Below, piece by piece: positions 47,234 to 56,233 of a DNA stretch of 64,000 bases. Every line of letters begins with the position of its first letter. Positions within the stretch are counted from its first letter, which is position 1. The DNA is from Burkholderiales bacterium (GTDB lineage Bacteria > Pseudomonadota > Gammaproteobacteria > Burkholderiales > Burkholderiaceae_C), in the NCBI GenBank assembly GCA_016213205.1, contig JACRAZ010000075.1, forward strand, positions 1 to 64,000, written 5' to 3'. The notes below the pieces were generated by a model. That model had not been told where the DNA came from. It made no database searches and was given only the letters and a program-made list of their open reading frames with translations. Both the position numbers and the translations under genes were made by a program.

Positions 47234-49024
47234 TCAGTGCAAGGGCGCCACGATCGTGGTGGCGCGTGCCACCCGGCGCTTGCCGGCCTGCTTGGCCACG
47301 TACATCGCGGCATCGGCGCGCTTGATCAGCGCGGACGGCTCCTCGCCATCCACCGGCGCGAGCGCGTAGCCCACGCTCATGCCCAGCTGGCAGACGGCCG
47401 TGCCGAGCTGGAACGGTGCGTCGCAGCAGGCCAGCAGCTTGGCGCCGATCTGCTCGGCCTCCTTGTCACCCTTGAGCTGGGCCGCCACCACGATGAACTC
47501 GTCGCCCCCGGTGCGCGCCACCAGGTCGCCGGCGCGCAGCGCACTGCGCAGGCGGCCGGCCAGTTGCATCAGCAGCGAGTCGCCGGCATCGTGGCCATGG
47601 GTGTCGTTGACGCCCTTGAAGCCGTCCAGGTCGATCACGTAGATGGCCGCCATGGTGGTGCCGCCCGCGTCCGGCAGGGCATGGGCCATGGATTTTTCCA
47701 GGCCCCGGCGGTTGAGCAGGCCGGTGAGCGGATCGGTCTGGGCGATGGCCACCAGCCGGTCGTGCTCGCGCTGGGCCCGCTCGGCCTTGCGGCGGATGTG
47801 GTCGGCGCGGGCCGCCAGGATGACCACCCAGGCCACCATCTCGGCCACCGACCCCGCCTGCAGCGAGTGGTGTGCCAGCTGGCTGAACGGCAGGCTGCCG
47901 CCTTGCAGCAGGGCCAGCGTGACCACGCCCACCGAGTAGACCGCCCAGCCGATGAAGGTCCAGCGCGCGATGCGATCACCGGCACGCGCCAGCCGCCAGG
48001 CCACCGGCAGCGCAATCAGCATCGGCAGCATGCCGGTGTAGCTTGCCACCGCGGTGGCCGCGCGGTAGCCGTAGGCGCCGCCGACGAACAGCAGGGCCGC
48101 GATCACCACCATCGTGGCCAGGGTCCGCATCGCCAAGCTGGCCCGGCGCGAATGCAGCGACATCTCCAGCGAGCGCTCGACGAACAGCGTGCCGCTGGCC
48201 AGCAGCAGCAGCATCAGCAGCGGTGCCGCGTTGCGCGTGAGCCAGGCGTTCTCGGGCCATAGGAACTGCGCGGCCAGGCCGAAGTAGGCCGCGAAGAAGG
48301 TCATCGTGGCCAGCGAGGCGAACCCGAACCACAGGAACATGGTGTCGCGGTACACCACGAGGCAGATCATCGTGTAGGCGAGCAAGGCCAGGCCCAGGCC
48401 CATCAGCATGCCCTGCACTGCCTGCGTGTGCGACTCCGACAGCACCAGGGCGTTGGCCGTCATCAGCGACACCGGCACGATCATCGACGAGGTGGTGCGC
48501 ACCCGCATCAGCAGTTCGTGGCGCTGGCCGGACTCGAGCTTGAGCTCGGCCGCCAGCAGGCGCGTGGGCGCGGGCCGATCGTCCAGCACGAGGTGGTCGC
48601 CCATCAACGCCCGCTGCACGATGCGGCCATCGCGCACGACAAACAGCTCCACCTCGTCGAGCGAGGGGTAGTCGATGGCCAGCCACCAGCGCGTGCCATC
48701 GTCCTGCGGCCGCACGGGCAGGTGGAACCACACGGTGTCGTAGCGGCGGCCCAGGTTGGCGGCCGGGCCGGTGGGCCGCGTGAAGCGATCGATCGCGGCG
48801 ATGGCCTGCGCCGGCAGCAGCGCATGCTCGGGATCGGACAGCGTGCGCACATGCGACCAGGCCGGCACCGTGCCCAGGCGCCCTTCCAGTGCCAGCGCGC
48901 CATCGGGTGCGGGCTGGGCCAGCGCCGGCGCCGCGCCCGCAAGCCAGCAGCACAGCACGAGCAGCAGCAGGCTCATGCTGCGCCACACAGGGCTTGCCGA
49001 TTCGCAGCACACACGCCGATTCAC
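47234..49024 (-). CDS. 7TMR-DISM diguanylate cyclase
   Basis: A 596-residue protein. A signal peptide (SLLLLVLCCWLAGAAPALA) leads to a periplasmic 7TMR-DISM extracellular domain (about residues 40-195, DTVWFHLPVRPQDDGTRWWLAIDYPSLDEVELFV in pieces), seven helices (about 200-400), a coiled coil, and a C-terminal GGDEF domain with RTGGDEFIVV (about 506). RAGD five residues before GGDEF is an I-site, so product inhibition is expected. Active-site residues are intact. Its start lies 42 bp after the fdsA stop on the same strand, so it may be read from the same message. Confidence 0.92.
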   Translation of the reverse strand: MNRRVCCESASPVWRSMSLLLLVLCCWLAGAAPALAQPAPDGALALEGRLGTVPAWSHVRTLSDPEHALLPAQAIAAIDRFTRPTGPAANLGRRYDTVWFHLPVRPQDDGTRWWLAIDYPSLDEVELFVVRDGRIVQRALMGDHLVLDDRPAPTRLLAAELKLESGQRHELLMRVRTTSSMIVPVSLMTANALVLSESHTQAVQGMLMGLGLALLAYTMICLVVYRDTMFLWFGFASLATMTFFAAYFGLAAQFLWPENAWLTRNAAPLLMLLLLASGTLFVERSLEMSLHSRRASLAMRTLATMVVIAALLFVGGAYGYRAATAVASYTGMLPMLIALPVAWRLARAGDRIARWTFIGWAVYSVGVVTLALLQGGSLPFSQLAHHSLQAGSVAEMVAWVVILAARADHIRRKAERAQREHDRLVAIAQTDPLTGLLNRRGLEKSMAHALPDAGGTTMAAIYVIDLDGFKGVNDTHGHDAGDSLLMQLAGRLRSALRAGDLVARTGGDEFIVVAAQLKGDKEAEQIGAKLLACCDAPFQLGTAVCQLGMSVGYALAPVDGEEPSALIKRADAAMYVAKQAGKRRVARATTIVAPLH

Positions 49025-49066
49025 ACTCGCTCCATACCCGCTGGCCGGGCGATTCCGGCCACCCGA

Positions 49067-51865
49067 TTATCCGTTCGGCCCCGGCATGGCCCCCGGCGCC
49101 GGGGCCACCGATACCGCGCAATACTTCACCTCGGCGATCTTGGCCGCCGGATCGAGCGCCGCATTCGTCAACAAGTTCGCGGCCGCCTCGGCAAACGCGA
49201 ACGGAATGAACACCGTGCCGGGCGGCGTGCCATCGTCGCGCCGCACGGCCAGCTGCACCGCGCCGCGGCGCGAGCTCACCCGCACCGCGTCCCCCGGCGC
49301 CAGACCCAGGCGCTGCAGGTCCAGGCCATGCAGGCTGGCCATGGCCTGCGGCTCCAGCGCGTCCAGCACGTCGGAGCGTCGGGACATGCTGCCGGTGTGC
49401 CAGTGTTCCAGCAGGCGGCCGGTGATCAGCACGAAGGGAAAGTCGGCATCCGGCCGTTCGGCCGCCGGCACCAGGCCCGCGGGCACCAGGTGGATGCGGC
49501 CATCGGCCGTGGGCACACGCTCGGTGAAGACGATAGGCTGACCCGGATCGTGTGCGTCCAGGCAGGGGTAGGTGACGCTGCCTTCACGCTGCAGGCGCTC
49601 CCAGCTCACGCCGGCGATCACGCCGTGCATGGCCTGGCGCATTTCCTCGTACACCGCGGCCACGCCGGCCTCCGGGCCTGCGTAGTGCCAGGCCAGGCCC
49701 AGGCGCTGCGCGAGCTGCTGGATGATCCACAGGTCCGGCCGCGCCTCACCCGGCAGCGGCAGCGCGCGCCGGCCGAGTTGCAGCATGCGGTCGGTGTTGG
49801 TCACGCTGCCGGTCTTCTCGGGCCAGCCCGAGGCGGGCAGCACCACGTCGGCCAGCCAGGCGGTCTCGGTGACGAACAGGTCCTGCACCACCAGGTGTTC
49901 CAGCGCGGCCAGCCCCTCGCGGGCGTGGTGCAGGTCCGGGTCGCTCATCGCGGGGTTCTCGCCCATGATGTACATGCCGCGTACTTTGCGTGCATCGCTG
50001 TCCGGCGCCAGTGCCTGGTGCAGGATCTCCACCACCGTGAGGCCGGGCTCGGCATCGAGCGGCTGGCCCCAGAAGGCCTCGAACCAGGCGTGGGCCTTCG
50101 CATCGTTCACGCGCTGGTAGTTCGGGAACATCATCGGGATCAGGCCCGCGTCGCTGGCGCCCTGCACGTTGTTCTGGCCCCGCAAGGGGTGCAGCCCGCT
50201 GCCGGGCTTGCCGATCTGGCCGGTGACAGCCGCCAGCGCGATCAGGCAGCGCGCGTCGTCGGTGCCGTGCACGTGCTGGCTGACACCCATGCCCCACAGG
50301 ATCATCGAGGCCGGGCTGGTGGCGTAGGCACGCGCCACCTCGCGGATCGTGCCGGCCTCGATGCCGCACACCGGCGCCATGCGCTCGGGGCTGAAGGCGG
50401 CCACGTGCGCGGCCAGGGCCTCGAAGTTGGCCGTGCGCTCGCGCACGAAGGCCGCGTCGGCCAGGCCTTCGTCGATGATGGTGTGGATCATCGCGTTGAG
50501 CAGGGCCACGTCGGTGTCGGCGGTGAACTGCAGCATGCGCCAGGCATGGCGGGACAGGTCGGTGCGGCGCGGGTCGGCCAGCACGATCTTCGTGCCGCGC
50601 GCGGCGGCGTTCTTCATCCAGGTGGCGGCCACCGGGTGGTTGGCGGTGGGGTTGGCGCCGATCACGAGGATCAGCGCCGCGTGCTGCACGTCCGACACCG
50701 GGTTGCTCACCGCACCCGAGCCCACGCCCTCGAGCAGGGCCGTCACGCTGGAGGCATGGCACAGGCGCGTGCAGTGGTCCACGTTGTTGCTGCCGAAACC
50801 GGTGCGCACCAGCTTCTGGAACAGGTAGGCCTCCTCGTTACTGCCCTTGGCCGAGCCGAAGCCGGCCAGCGCCCGCGGGCCGTGCACCTCGCGCAGGCGG
50901 CGCAGGCCGGCGGCGGCCAGGTCCAGGGCCTCGTCCCAGCTGGCCTCGCGGAACACCTCGGACCAGTGCGCGGGCGGCGGGTGGCCCAGCTGCTTGGGCA
51001 CGCCGGGCTTGCGCACCAGGGGTTTGAGCAGCCGTTCGCGGTGGTGCACGTAGTCGAAGCCGAAGCGGCCCTTCACGCACAGCCGGCCGTGGTTGGCCGG
51101 GCCGTCGCGGCCCTGCACGCCGACGATGCGCTCGTTGCGCACCTGGTAGGTGATCTGGCAGCCCACACCGCAGTAGGGGCACACCGAATCCACCTCGCGG
51201 TCGACCCGGCGGTCGCCCACCAGGGTCTTCGCGCTCAGCGCGCCGGTGGGGCAGACCTGCACGCATTCGCCGCAGCCCACGCAGGAGCTGTCGCCCATGG
51301 CATCGGCCAGGTCGAAGACGATGGACGCCGCGGCACCGCGCTGCGCGAAACCGATCACGTCGTTCACCTGCAGCTCGCGGCAGGCCCGCACGCAGCGCGT
51401 GCACTGGATGCAGGCGTCCAGCTGCACCAGCATCGCCGGGTGCGAGGCATCGGGCGGCGGTGCGTCGCGGCGCAGCTGCGCCAGGGCCGGCCGCGCCTGC
51501 ACGCCCAGGCGTTCGGCCCAGGCACTGAGCTCGCCATGCGGGCGCTGCGGGTCGCCATCGAGCCACTGGTGGCCCTGTGCCGGCAGGTCGGCCAGCAGCA
51601 GCTCCAGCACCAGCTTCTGGCTCTGCAGTGCACGCTCACTTTGCGTGTTCACCACCATGCCCGGCTGCACCGCCCGGCAACAGGCGGCGGTGAGCGTGCG
51701 CTCGCCCTGCACCTCCACCACGCAGGCGCGGCAGTTGCCATCGGGCCGAAGTCCGTCCTGGTGGCACAGGTGCGGGATCCGAACGCCATGGCGCCGGGCC
51801 GCCTGCCAGATGGTGTCATCGGGCTCGGCATGGCACAGCCCGCCGTTGAGCGTGAACACCGTCAT
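49067..51865 (-). CDS. fdsA: Soluble NAD-type formate dehydrogenase alpha subunit
   Basis: A 932-residue cytoplasmic molybdo/tungsto-enzyme. A 2Fe-2S domain (CHQDGLRPDGNCRAC, then CC near 62) opens the protein, then two ferredoxin-type cluster motifs CIQCTRCVRACRE (about 150) and CVGCGECVQVCPTGAL (about 198), the 4Fe-4S motif CPYCGVGCQITY (about 230) and the Mo-bisPGD domains. Cys369 in TRLCHASSV is the metal ligand, with conserved His next; no selenocysteine. The tail AAKIAEVKYCAVSV is typical for the family. No TAT signal. ATG 51865 overlaps the fdsB stop (ATGA). With the NuoEF-like subunit it should reduce NAD with formate. Confidence 0.94.
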   Translation of the reverse strand: MTVFTLNGGLCHAEPDDTIWQAARRHGVRIPHLCHQDGLRPDGNCRACVVEVQGERTLTAACCRAVQPGMVVNTQSERALQSQKLVLELLLADLPAQGHQWLDGDPQRPHGELSAWAERLGVQARPALAQLRRDAPPPDASHPAMLVQLDACIQCTRCVRACRELQVNDVIGFAQRGAAASIVFDLADAMGDSSCVGCGECVQVCPTGALSAKTLVGDRRVDREVDSVCPYCGVGCQITYQVRNERIVGVQGRDGPANHGRLCVKGRFGFDYVHHRERLLKPLVRKPGVPKQLGHPPPAHWSEVFREASWDEALDLAAAGLRRLREVHGPRALAGFGSAKGSNEEAYLFQKLVRTGFGSNNVDHCTRLCHASSVTALLEGVGSGAVSNPVSDVQHAALILVIGANPTANHPVAATWMKNAAARGTKIVLADPRRTDLSRHAWRMLQFTADTDVALLNAMIHTIIDEGLADAAFVRERTANFEALAAHVAAFSPERMAPVCGIEAGTIREVARAYATSPASMILWGMGVSQHVHGTDDARCLIALAAVTGQIGKPGSGLHPLRGQNNVQGASDAGLIPMMFPNYQRVNDAKAHAWFEAFWGQPLDAEPGLTVVEILHQALAPDSDARKVRGMYIMGENPAMSDPDLHHAREGLAALEHLVVQDLFVTETAWLADVVLPASGWPEKTGSVTNTDRMLQLGRRALPLPGEARPDLWIIQQLAQRLGLAWHYAGPEAGVAAVYEEMRQAMHGVIAGVSWERLQREGSVTYPCLDAHDPGQPIVFTERVPTADGRIHLVPAGLVPAAERPDADFPFVLITGRLLEHWHTGSMSRRSDVLDALEPQAMASLHGLDLQRLGLAPGDAVRVSSRRGAVQLAVRRDDGTPPGTVFIPFAFAEAAANLLTNAALDPAAKIAEVKYCAVSVAPAPGAMPGPNG

Positions 51866-53670
51866 GGCGCCACCTCGTCGGCAAAGTAGCGCTGCACGCA
51901 GCGCACGACGTTCGGCGCGGCCTGCCCCAGGCCGCAGATCGAGGCGTCGGCCATCACCTGCGACAGATCTTCCAACGTGGCCTCGTCCCACACCGGGGCA
52001 TCCATCAGCTGGGCCGCCTTGCTGGTGCCCACGCGGCAGGGCGTGCATTGGCCGCAGCTCTCCTGCGCGAAAAAGTGCATGGCAAGGCGTGCGGCGTCGC
52101 GCGCGCGGTCGTGCTGCGACAGCACCACCACCGCCGCCGAGCCGATGAAGCAGCCGTGCGGCTGCAGCGTGTCGAAGTCCAGCGGCACGTCGGCCAGCGC
52201 GGCCGGCAGGATGCCGCCCGAGGCGCCACCGGGCAGGTAGCCGTGCAGCACATGGCCCTCGGCCATGCCGCCGCAGTACTCGTCGACCAGCTCACGCAAG
52301 GTGATGCCCGCCGGCGCGAGCTTGACGCCCGGCGCGCGCACCCGCCCGCTGACGCTGAACGCACGCAGACCCTGGCGCCCGTGGCGGCCGAAACCGGCAA
52401 ACCAGTGCGGCCCCCGGTCCAGGATGTCGCGCACCCAGTACAGGGTCTCGACGTTGTGCTCCAGCGTGGGCCGCCCGAACAGGCCGCGCTCGGCGATGTA
52501 GGGGGGCCGTAGCCGGGGTTCACCACGCCGGCCTTCGAGGCTTTCGATCATGGCGGATTCCTCGCCGCACACGTAGGCCCCGGCGCCGCGCCGCAGCACG
52601 ATGCGCGGCAAGGGGCATGGCGGCTCGGCGTGCAGGCGGGCCAGCTCGCGCGCAAGCAGCGCGCGGCAGCCGGCGTACTCGTCGCGCAGGTAGATGTACA
52701 CCGCCTCGGTGCCCACCACCTGTGCCGCGACCAGCAGGCCTTCGAGAAACCGGTGCGGGTCGCGCTCGAGGAAGCTGCGGTCCTTGAAGGTGCCGGGCTC
52801 GCCTTCGTCGATGTTCACCGCCATCAGGCGCGGCGCCTCGAAGCCGCGCACGATGCGCCACTTGCGCGCGGCCGGGAACCCCGCGCCGCCCAGGCCCCGC
52901 AGGCCGGCCTGGTCCAGCGCCTGCAGCACCTCGTCGGCCGCCAGTTCGCCGTTGACCACCGCCGCCGCGAGCTGGTAGCCGCCGGCGGCGCGGTAGGCCT
53001 CGTAGCCCACGCAGGGCGGCGCGATGGCGGCGGGCTCGCCGGTTGCGGTCAAGGCGCCGGGCGCCAGCGCGGCGGGGTCGAACACGGCGGTGTCGTCGGC
53101 CGGCAGCGGATGCTGCGCCGCCCTGGGGTCGGCCAGGGCCTGCGCTGTGGCGGCCTGCACGGTGGGCAGGTCGGCGTGGGGCACGGGCCGCTGGCCCACC
53201 ACCACCACCGGCGCCTGCTCGCAGCGGCCCACGCAGGGTGCCGGCTGCAGCCGCACGGCGCCGCCCAGCACGCCGACCAGACCGGCCAGCAGGGCCTGCG
53301 CGCCGGCCATGGCACAGCTCTGGCTCTCGCACACGCGCACGGTCAGCGCGGGTGGCTGCGCGTCGTCGGGCAGCACGCTGAAGTGGTGGTAGAAGCTCGC
53401 CACCTCGAACACCTCCACCACGGTGAGCCGCATCGCCTCGGCCAGGGCCACGAGGTGGCGCTCGAACAGCGCGCCGAAGTGGTCGTTCAGCGCATGCAGG
53501 TGTTCGATCAGCGTGTCGCGGGCGTGCGGTCCCGGGCCCACCAGCGCCTGCAGTTCGGCGCGTGAGGCCTCGTCGGCCTGGCGGCCCTTGAGCCGGCTGC
53601 GCCGGCGCAGCGCGCGTTGCAGGTCTTCGGCGTGGGCCAGCGTCTTGGCAGCGGGCGGGGGGGCACTCAT
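51862..53670 (-). CDS. fdsB: NAD-type formate dehydrogenase diaphorase subunit (NuoE-NuoF fusion)
   Basis: A 602-residue fusion. Residues 1-165 are NuoE/FdsG-like with a thioredoxin-fold 2Fe-2S site ([10 protein letters not shown] and CVGRCEQAP). The rest is NuoF/FdsB-like: FMN/NADH site [16 protein letters not shown] and [42 protein letters not shown] and 4Fe-4S ligands [12 protein letters not shown] near residue 545 plus SICGLGQ. It oxidises or reduces NAD for the FdsA subunit. In Cupriavidus and Rhodobacter these are two genes (fdsG, fdsB); here one chain. ATG 53670 is used, matching the length of homologues. Confidence 0.92.
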   Translation of the reverse strand: MSAPPPAAKTLAHAEDLQRALRRRSRLKGRQADEASRAELQALVGPGPHARDTLIEHLHALNDHFGALFERHLVALAEAMRLTVVEVFEVASFYHHFSVLPDDAQPPALTVRVCESQSCAMAGAQALLAGLVGVLGGAVRLQPAPCVGRCEQAPVVVVGQRPVPHADLPTVQAATAQALADPRAAQHPLPADDTAVFDPAALAPGALTATGEPAAIAPPCVGYEAYRAAGGYQLAAAVVNGELAADEVLQALDQAGLRGLGGAGFPAARKWRIVRGFEAPRLMAVNIDEGEPGTFKDRSFLERDPHRFLEGLLVAAQVVGTEAVYIYLRDEYAGCRALLARELARLHAEPPCPLPRIVLRRGAGAYVCGEESAMIESLEGRRGEPRLRPPYIAERGLFGRPTLEHNVETLYWVRDILDRGPHWFAGFGRHGRQGLRAFSVSGRVRAPGVKLAPAGITLRELVDEYCGGMAEGHVLHGYLPGGASGGILPAALADVPLDFDTLQPHGCFIGSAAVVVLSQHDRARDAARLAMHFFAQESCGQCTPCRVGTSKAAQLMDAPVWDEATLEDLSQVMADASICGLGQAAPNVVRCVQRYFADEVAP

Positions 53671-53921
53671 CGGCGGGCTCGGGGCGGGGGACGAAGGGCA
53701 TTGTGCCGCCCGCACCGGGCCCGCTGGCGGTGGGGTCGGGCGTGCGCCTGGCGCCGCGGGGGCCTGGCTTCGGCATCGCGCGGCTGATGGCTGGCCGGGC
53801 CGCGGCCTGGATCATGCAAATTTCCAATCGAAACTATTTGATCAATCAACCCACGCAATGCTGCAGCGCACCTAGCATTCAGTCCATCGATGTTTCAACC
53901 CCACCCACAGGAGTCAGCACC
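53671..53921. promoter_or_regulatory. Divergent promoter region, fds operon and ahpC
   Basis: 251 bp without a gene. Bases 53811-53880 form an AT-rich island next to ahpC, with TTTGATCAATCAA-like dyads (53837-53849) and ATC-N10-GAT (53827-53842). A TAGCAT hexamer at 53873 could be a -10 box for ahpC, but no standard -35 fits, so activation by a regulator such as OxyR is likely. I do not see a textbook OxyR site. Confidence 0.4.
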
Positions 53922-54485
53922 ATGTCGTTGATCAACACCCAGATCAAGCCCTTCAAGGCCACCGCCTACCACCAGGGCAAGTTCGTCGAGCTCACCGAAG
54001 CCAGCCTGAAGGGCAAGTGGTCGGTGGTGTTCTTCTACCCGGCCGATTTCACCTTCGTCTGCCCCACCGAACTGGGCGACCTGGCCGACCACTACGACAC
54101 CTTCAAGGCGCTGGGCGTGGAGATCTACGGCGTCTCCACCGACACGCACTTCACCCACAAGGCCTGGCACGACACTTCGGAGACCATCGGCAAGATCAAG
54201 TACCCGCTGGTGGGCGACCCGACCGGCACCCTCACCCGCAACTTCGAGGTGATGATCGAGGACGAAGGCCTCGCGCTGCGTGGCACGTTCGTGATCAACC
54301 CCGAAGGCCAGATCAAGCTGATGGAAGTGCACGACAACGGCATCGGCCGGGACGCGAAGGAACTGCTGCGCAAGGTGCAGGCCGCGCAGTACGTGGCCTC
54401 GCACCCCGGCGAGGTCTGCCCGGCCAAGTGGACGCCGGGTGCCGAGACCCTGGCGCCCTCGCTGGACCTGGTCGGCAAGATCTGA
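53922..54485 (+). CDS. ahpC: Alkyl hydroperoxide reductase subunit C, peroxiredoxin
   Basis: A 187-residue typical 2-Cys peroxiredoxin, the same length as E. coli AhpC. Peroxidatic Cys47 in [10 protein letters not shown] and resolving Cys166 in GEVCPAKW are present, with [13 protein letters not shown] and [11 protein letters not shown] between. It reduces H2O2 and organic peroxides in the cytoplasm and is recycled by AhpF, encoded next. ACAGGAG precedes ATG 53922 by 8 bp. Confidence 0.97.
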   Translation: MSLINTQIKPFKATAYHQGKFVELTEASLKGKWSVVFFYPADFTFVCPTELGDLADHYDTFKALGVEIYGVSTDTHFTHKAWHDTSETIGKIKYPLVGDPTGTLTRNFEVMIEDEGLALRGTFVINPEGQIKLMEVHDNGIGRDAKELLRKVQAAQYVASHPGEVCPAKWTPGAETLAPSLDLVGKI

Positions 54486-54508
54486 TCGCCTGATCACCCA
54501 CCCCCGGA

Positions 54509-54578
54509 GCGGCCGTTGGCCGCCTCCCCCTCAAAGGGGGCAACACCCGCGGACCGGCGGAGCCGGTTCCGCGGTGTT
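54509..54578 (+). repeat. Three-hairpin intergenic element between ahpC and ahpF
   Basis: GCGGCC-GTT-GGCCGC (54509-54523), CCCCC-TCAAA-GGGGG (54526-54540) and a 15-bp imperfect stem (54542-54558 with 54562-54578, GGA loop, one bulge per arm) stand side by side. The compact G+C-rich multi-stem form resembles dispersed intergenic elements of Burkholderiales. It probably lowers ahpF relative to ahpC expression or protects the ahpC 3' end. Confidence 0.55.
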
Positions 54579-54650
54579 CGCCGGGACAGCCATGCCCCGG
54601 GCACCACTTGCCCGGCAGGCAGCACTTTGCCTTCGATCATGGAGCCCGCC

Positions 54651-56216
54651 ATGTTGGACACCGCCCTGAAGACCCAGCTCGCCACCTACCTGCAGAAGCT
54701 GCAGCGCCCGATCGAACTCGTCGCCTCGCTGGATGCCACGCCCGCCTCGCGGGAGCTGATGGCGCTGCTGCAGGACATCGCGAGCCTGTCTCCCAAAGTG
54801 AGCGTCAGCGCGCGTGACGATGCCGAGCGCTCGCCCTCGTTCTCGATCGCCGCCGCGGGCGAGCCGGCGCGGGTGCGATTTGCCGGCATTCCGCTGGGCC
54901 ACGAGTTCAGCTCGCTGGTGCTGGCGCTGCTGCAGGTGGGCGGCCACCCACCCAAGCTGGAGACCGAGCAGATCGAGCAGATCCGCGCGCTGGAGGGCGA
55001 CTTCCGCTTCGAGACCTACATGAGCCTGTCGTGCCAGAACTGCCCGGAGGTGGTGCAGGCGCTGAACACGATGGCTGCGCTGAACCCGCGCATCCAGCAC
55101 GTGACGATCGACGGCGCGCTGTTCCAGGACGAGATCGCGCAGCGCCAGATCATGGCGGTGCCCTCGGTGTTCCTGAACGGCCAGCCCTTCGGCCAGGGCC
55201 GCATGGGCGTGGCCGAGATCCTGCCGAAGCTGGACACCGGCGCGGCCGCGCGCAGCGCCGCGAAGCTCAAGGACAAGCCCACCTACGACATGCTGATCGT
55301 CGGCGGCGGCCCCGCCGGCGCGGCCGCGGCGGTGTACGCCGCGCGCAAGGGCATCCGCACCGGCGTGGTGGCCGAACGCTTCGGTGGCCAGACGCTGGAC
55401 ACGCTGGGCATCGAGAACTTCATCTCGGTGCCCGAGACCGAAGGCCCGAAGTTCGCCGCCGCGCTGGAAGCGCACGTGCGCCAGTACGAGGTGGACGTGA
55501 TCACCGCCCAGCGCGCCGAGGCCCTGGTGCCCGGCGAGCTGATCGAAGTGCGCCTGGCCAGCGGCGCCGTGCTCAGGAGCCGCAGCGTGCTGCTGGCCAC
55601 CGGTGCCCGCTGGCGCGAGGTGAACGTGCCGGGCGAACGCGAGTACCGCAACCGCGGCGTGGCCTACTGCCCGCACTGCGACGGCCCGCTGTTCAAGGGC
55701 AAGCGCGTGGCGGTGATCGGCGGTGGCAATTCCGGCGTCGAGGCGGCCATCGACCTGGCCGGCCTGGCGGCCGAGGTCACGCTGCTGGAGTTTGCGCCGG
55801 CCCTGCGTGCCGACGCGGTGCTGGTGGCCAAGCTGCGCAGCCTGCCCAACGTGCGGGTGCACACCAACGCGCAGACCACCGCGATCCACGGCGACGGCAG
55901 CAAGGTGAACGGCCTGGGCTACACCGATCGCGCCAGCGGCACCACGCACACCGTGGCGCTCGAAGGCGTGTTCGTGCAGATCGGCCTGCAGCCCAACACC
56001 GAATGGCTCAAGGGCACTGTGGCGCTCAGCCGCCATGGCGAGATCGAGGTCGACGCGCGTGGCCAGACCAGCGTGCCCGGCGTGTTCGCGGCAGGCGACG
56101 TGACCACGGTGCCGTTCAAGCAAATCATCATCGCCGCGGGCGACGGCGCCAAGGCCGCGCTCGGCGCCTTCGATCACCTGATCCGCACGCCGGCGCCGGC
56201 AACCGCCGCCGCCTGA
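54651..56216 (+). CDS. ahpF: Alkyl hydroperoxide reductase subunit F
   Basis: A 521-residue FAD disulfide reductase, same length as E. coli AhpF. Two tandem thioredoxin-like folds lead, with redox Cys128/Cys131 in SCQNCPEVV; then FAD site [18 protein letters not shown], redox pair Cys340/Cys343 in [16 protein letters not shown] site [17 protein letters not shown], and the FAD end [13 protein letters not shown]. It recycles AhpC with NADH. ATG 54651 has GGAG 6 bp upstream; an in-frame ATG at 54639 does not. It lies 165 bp after ahpC, across a hairpin element. Confidence 0.97.
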   Translation: MLDTALKTQLATYLQKLQRPIELVASLDATPASRELMALLQDIASLSPKVSVSARDDAERSPSFSIAAAGEPARVRFAGIPLGHEFSSLVLALLQVGGHPPKLETEQIEQIRALEGDFRFETYMSLSCQNCPEVVQALNTMAALNPRIQHVTIDGALFQDEIAQRQIMAVPSVFLNGQPFGQGRMGVAEILPKLDTGAAARSAAKLKDKPTYDMLIVGGGPAGAAAAVYAARKGIRTGVVAERFGGQTLDTLGIENFISVPETEGPKFAAALEAHVRQYEVDVITAQRAEALVPGELIEVRLASGAVLRSRSVLLATGARWREVNVPGEREYRNRGVAYCPHCDGPLFKGKRVAVIGGGNSGVEAAIDLAGLAAEVTLLEFAPALRADAVLVAKLRSLPNVRVHTNAQTTAIHGDGSKVNGLGYTDRASGTTHTVALEGVFVQIGLQPNTEWLKGTVALSRHGEIEVDARGQTSVPGVFAAGDVTTVPFKQIIIAAGDGAKAALGAFDHLIRTPAPATAAA

Positions 56217-56233
56217 GCCCCCGTGCCGCGGCC

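Noticed and set aside
53821..53849. OxyR site before ahpC
   Set aside because: The AT-rich dyads do not match the ATAG-N7-CTAT pattern at proper spacing; kept only as a general regulatory region.
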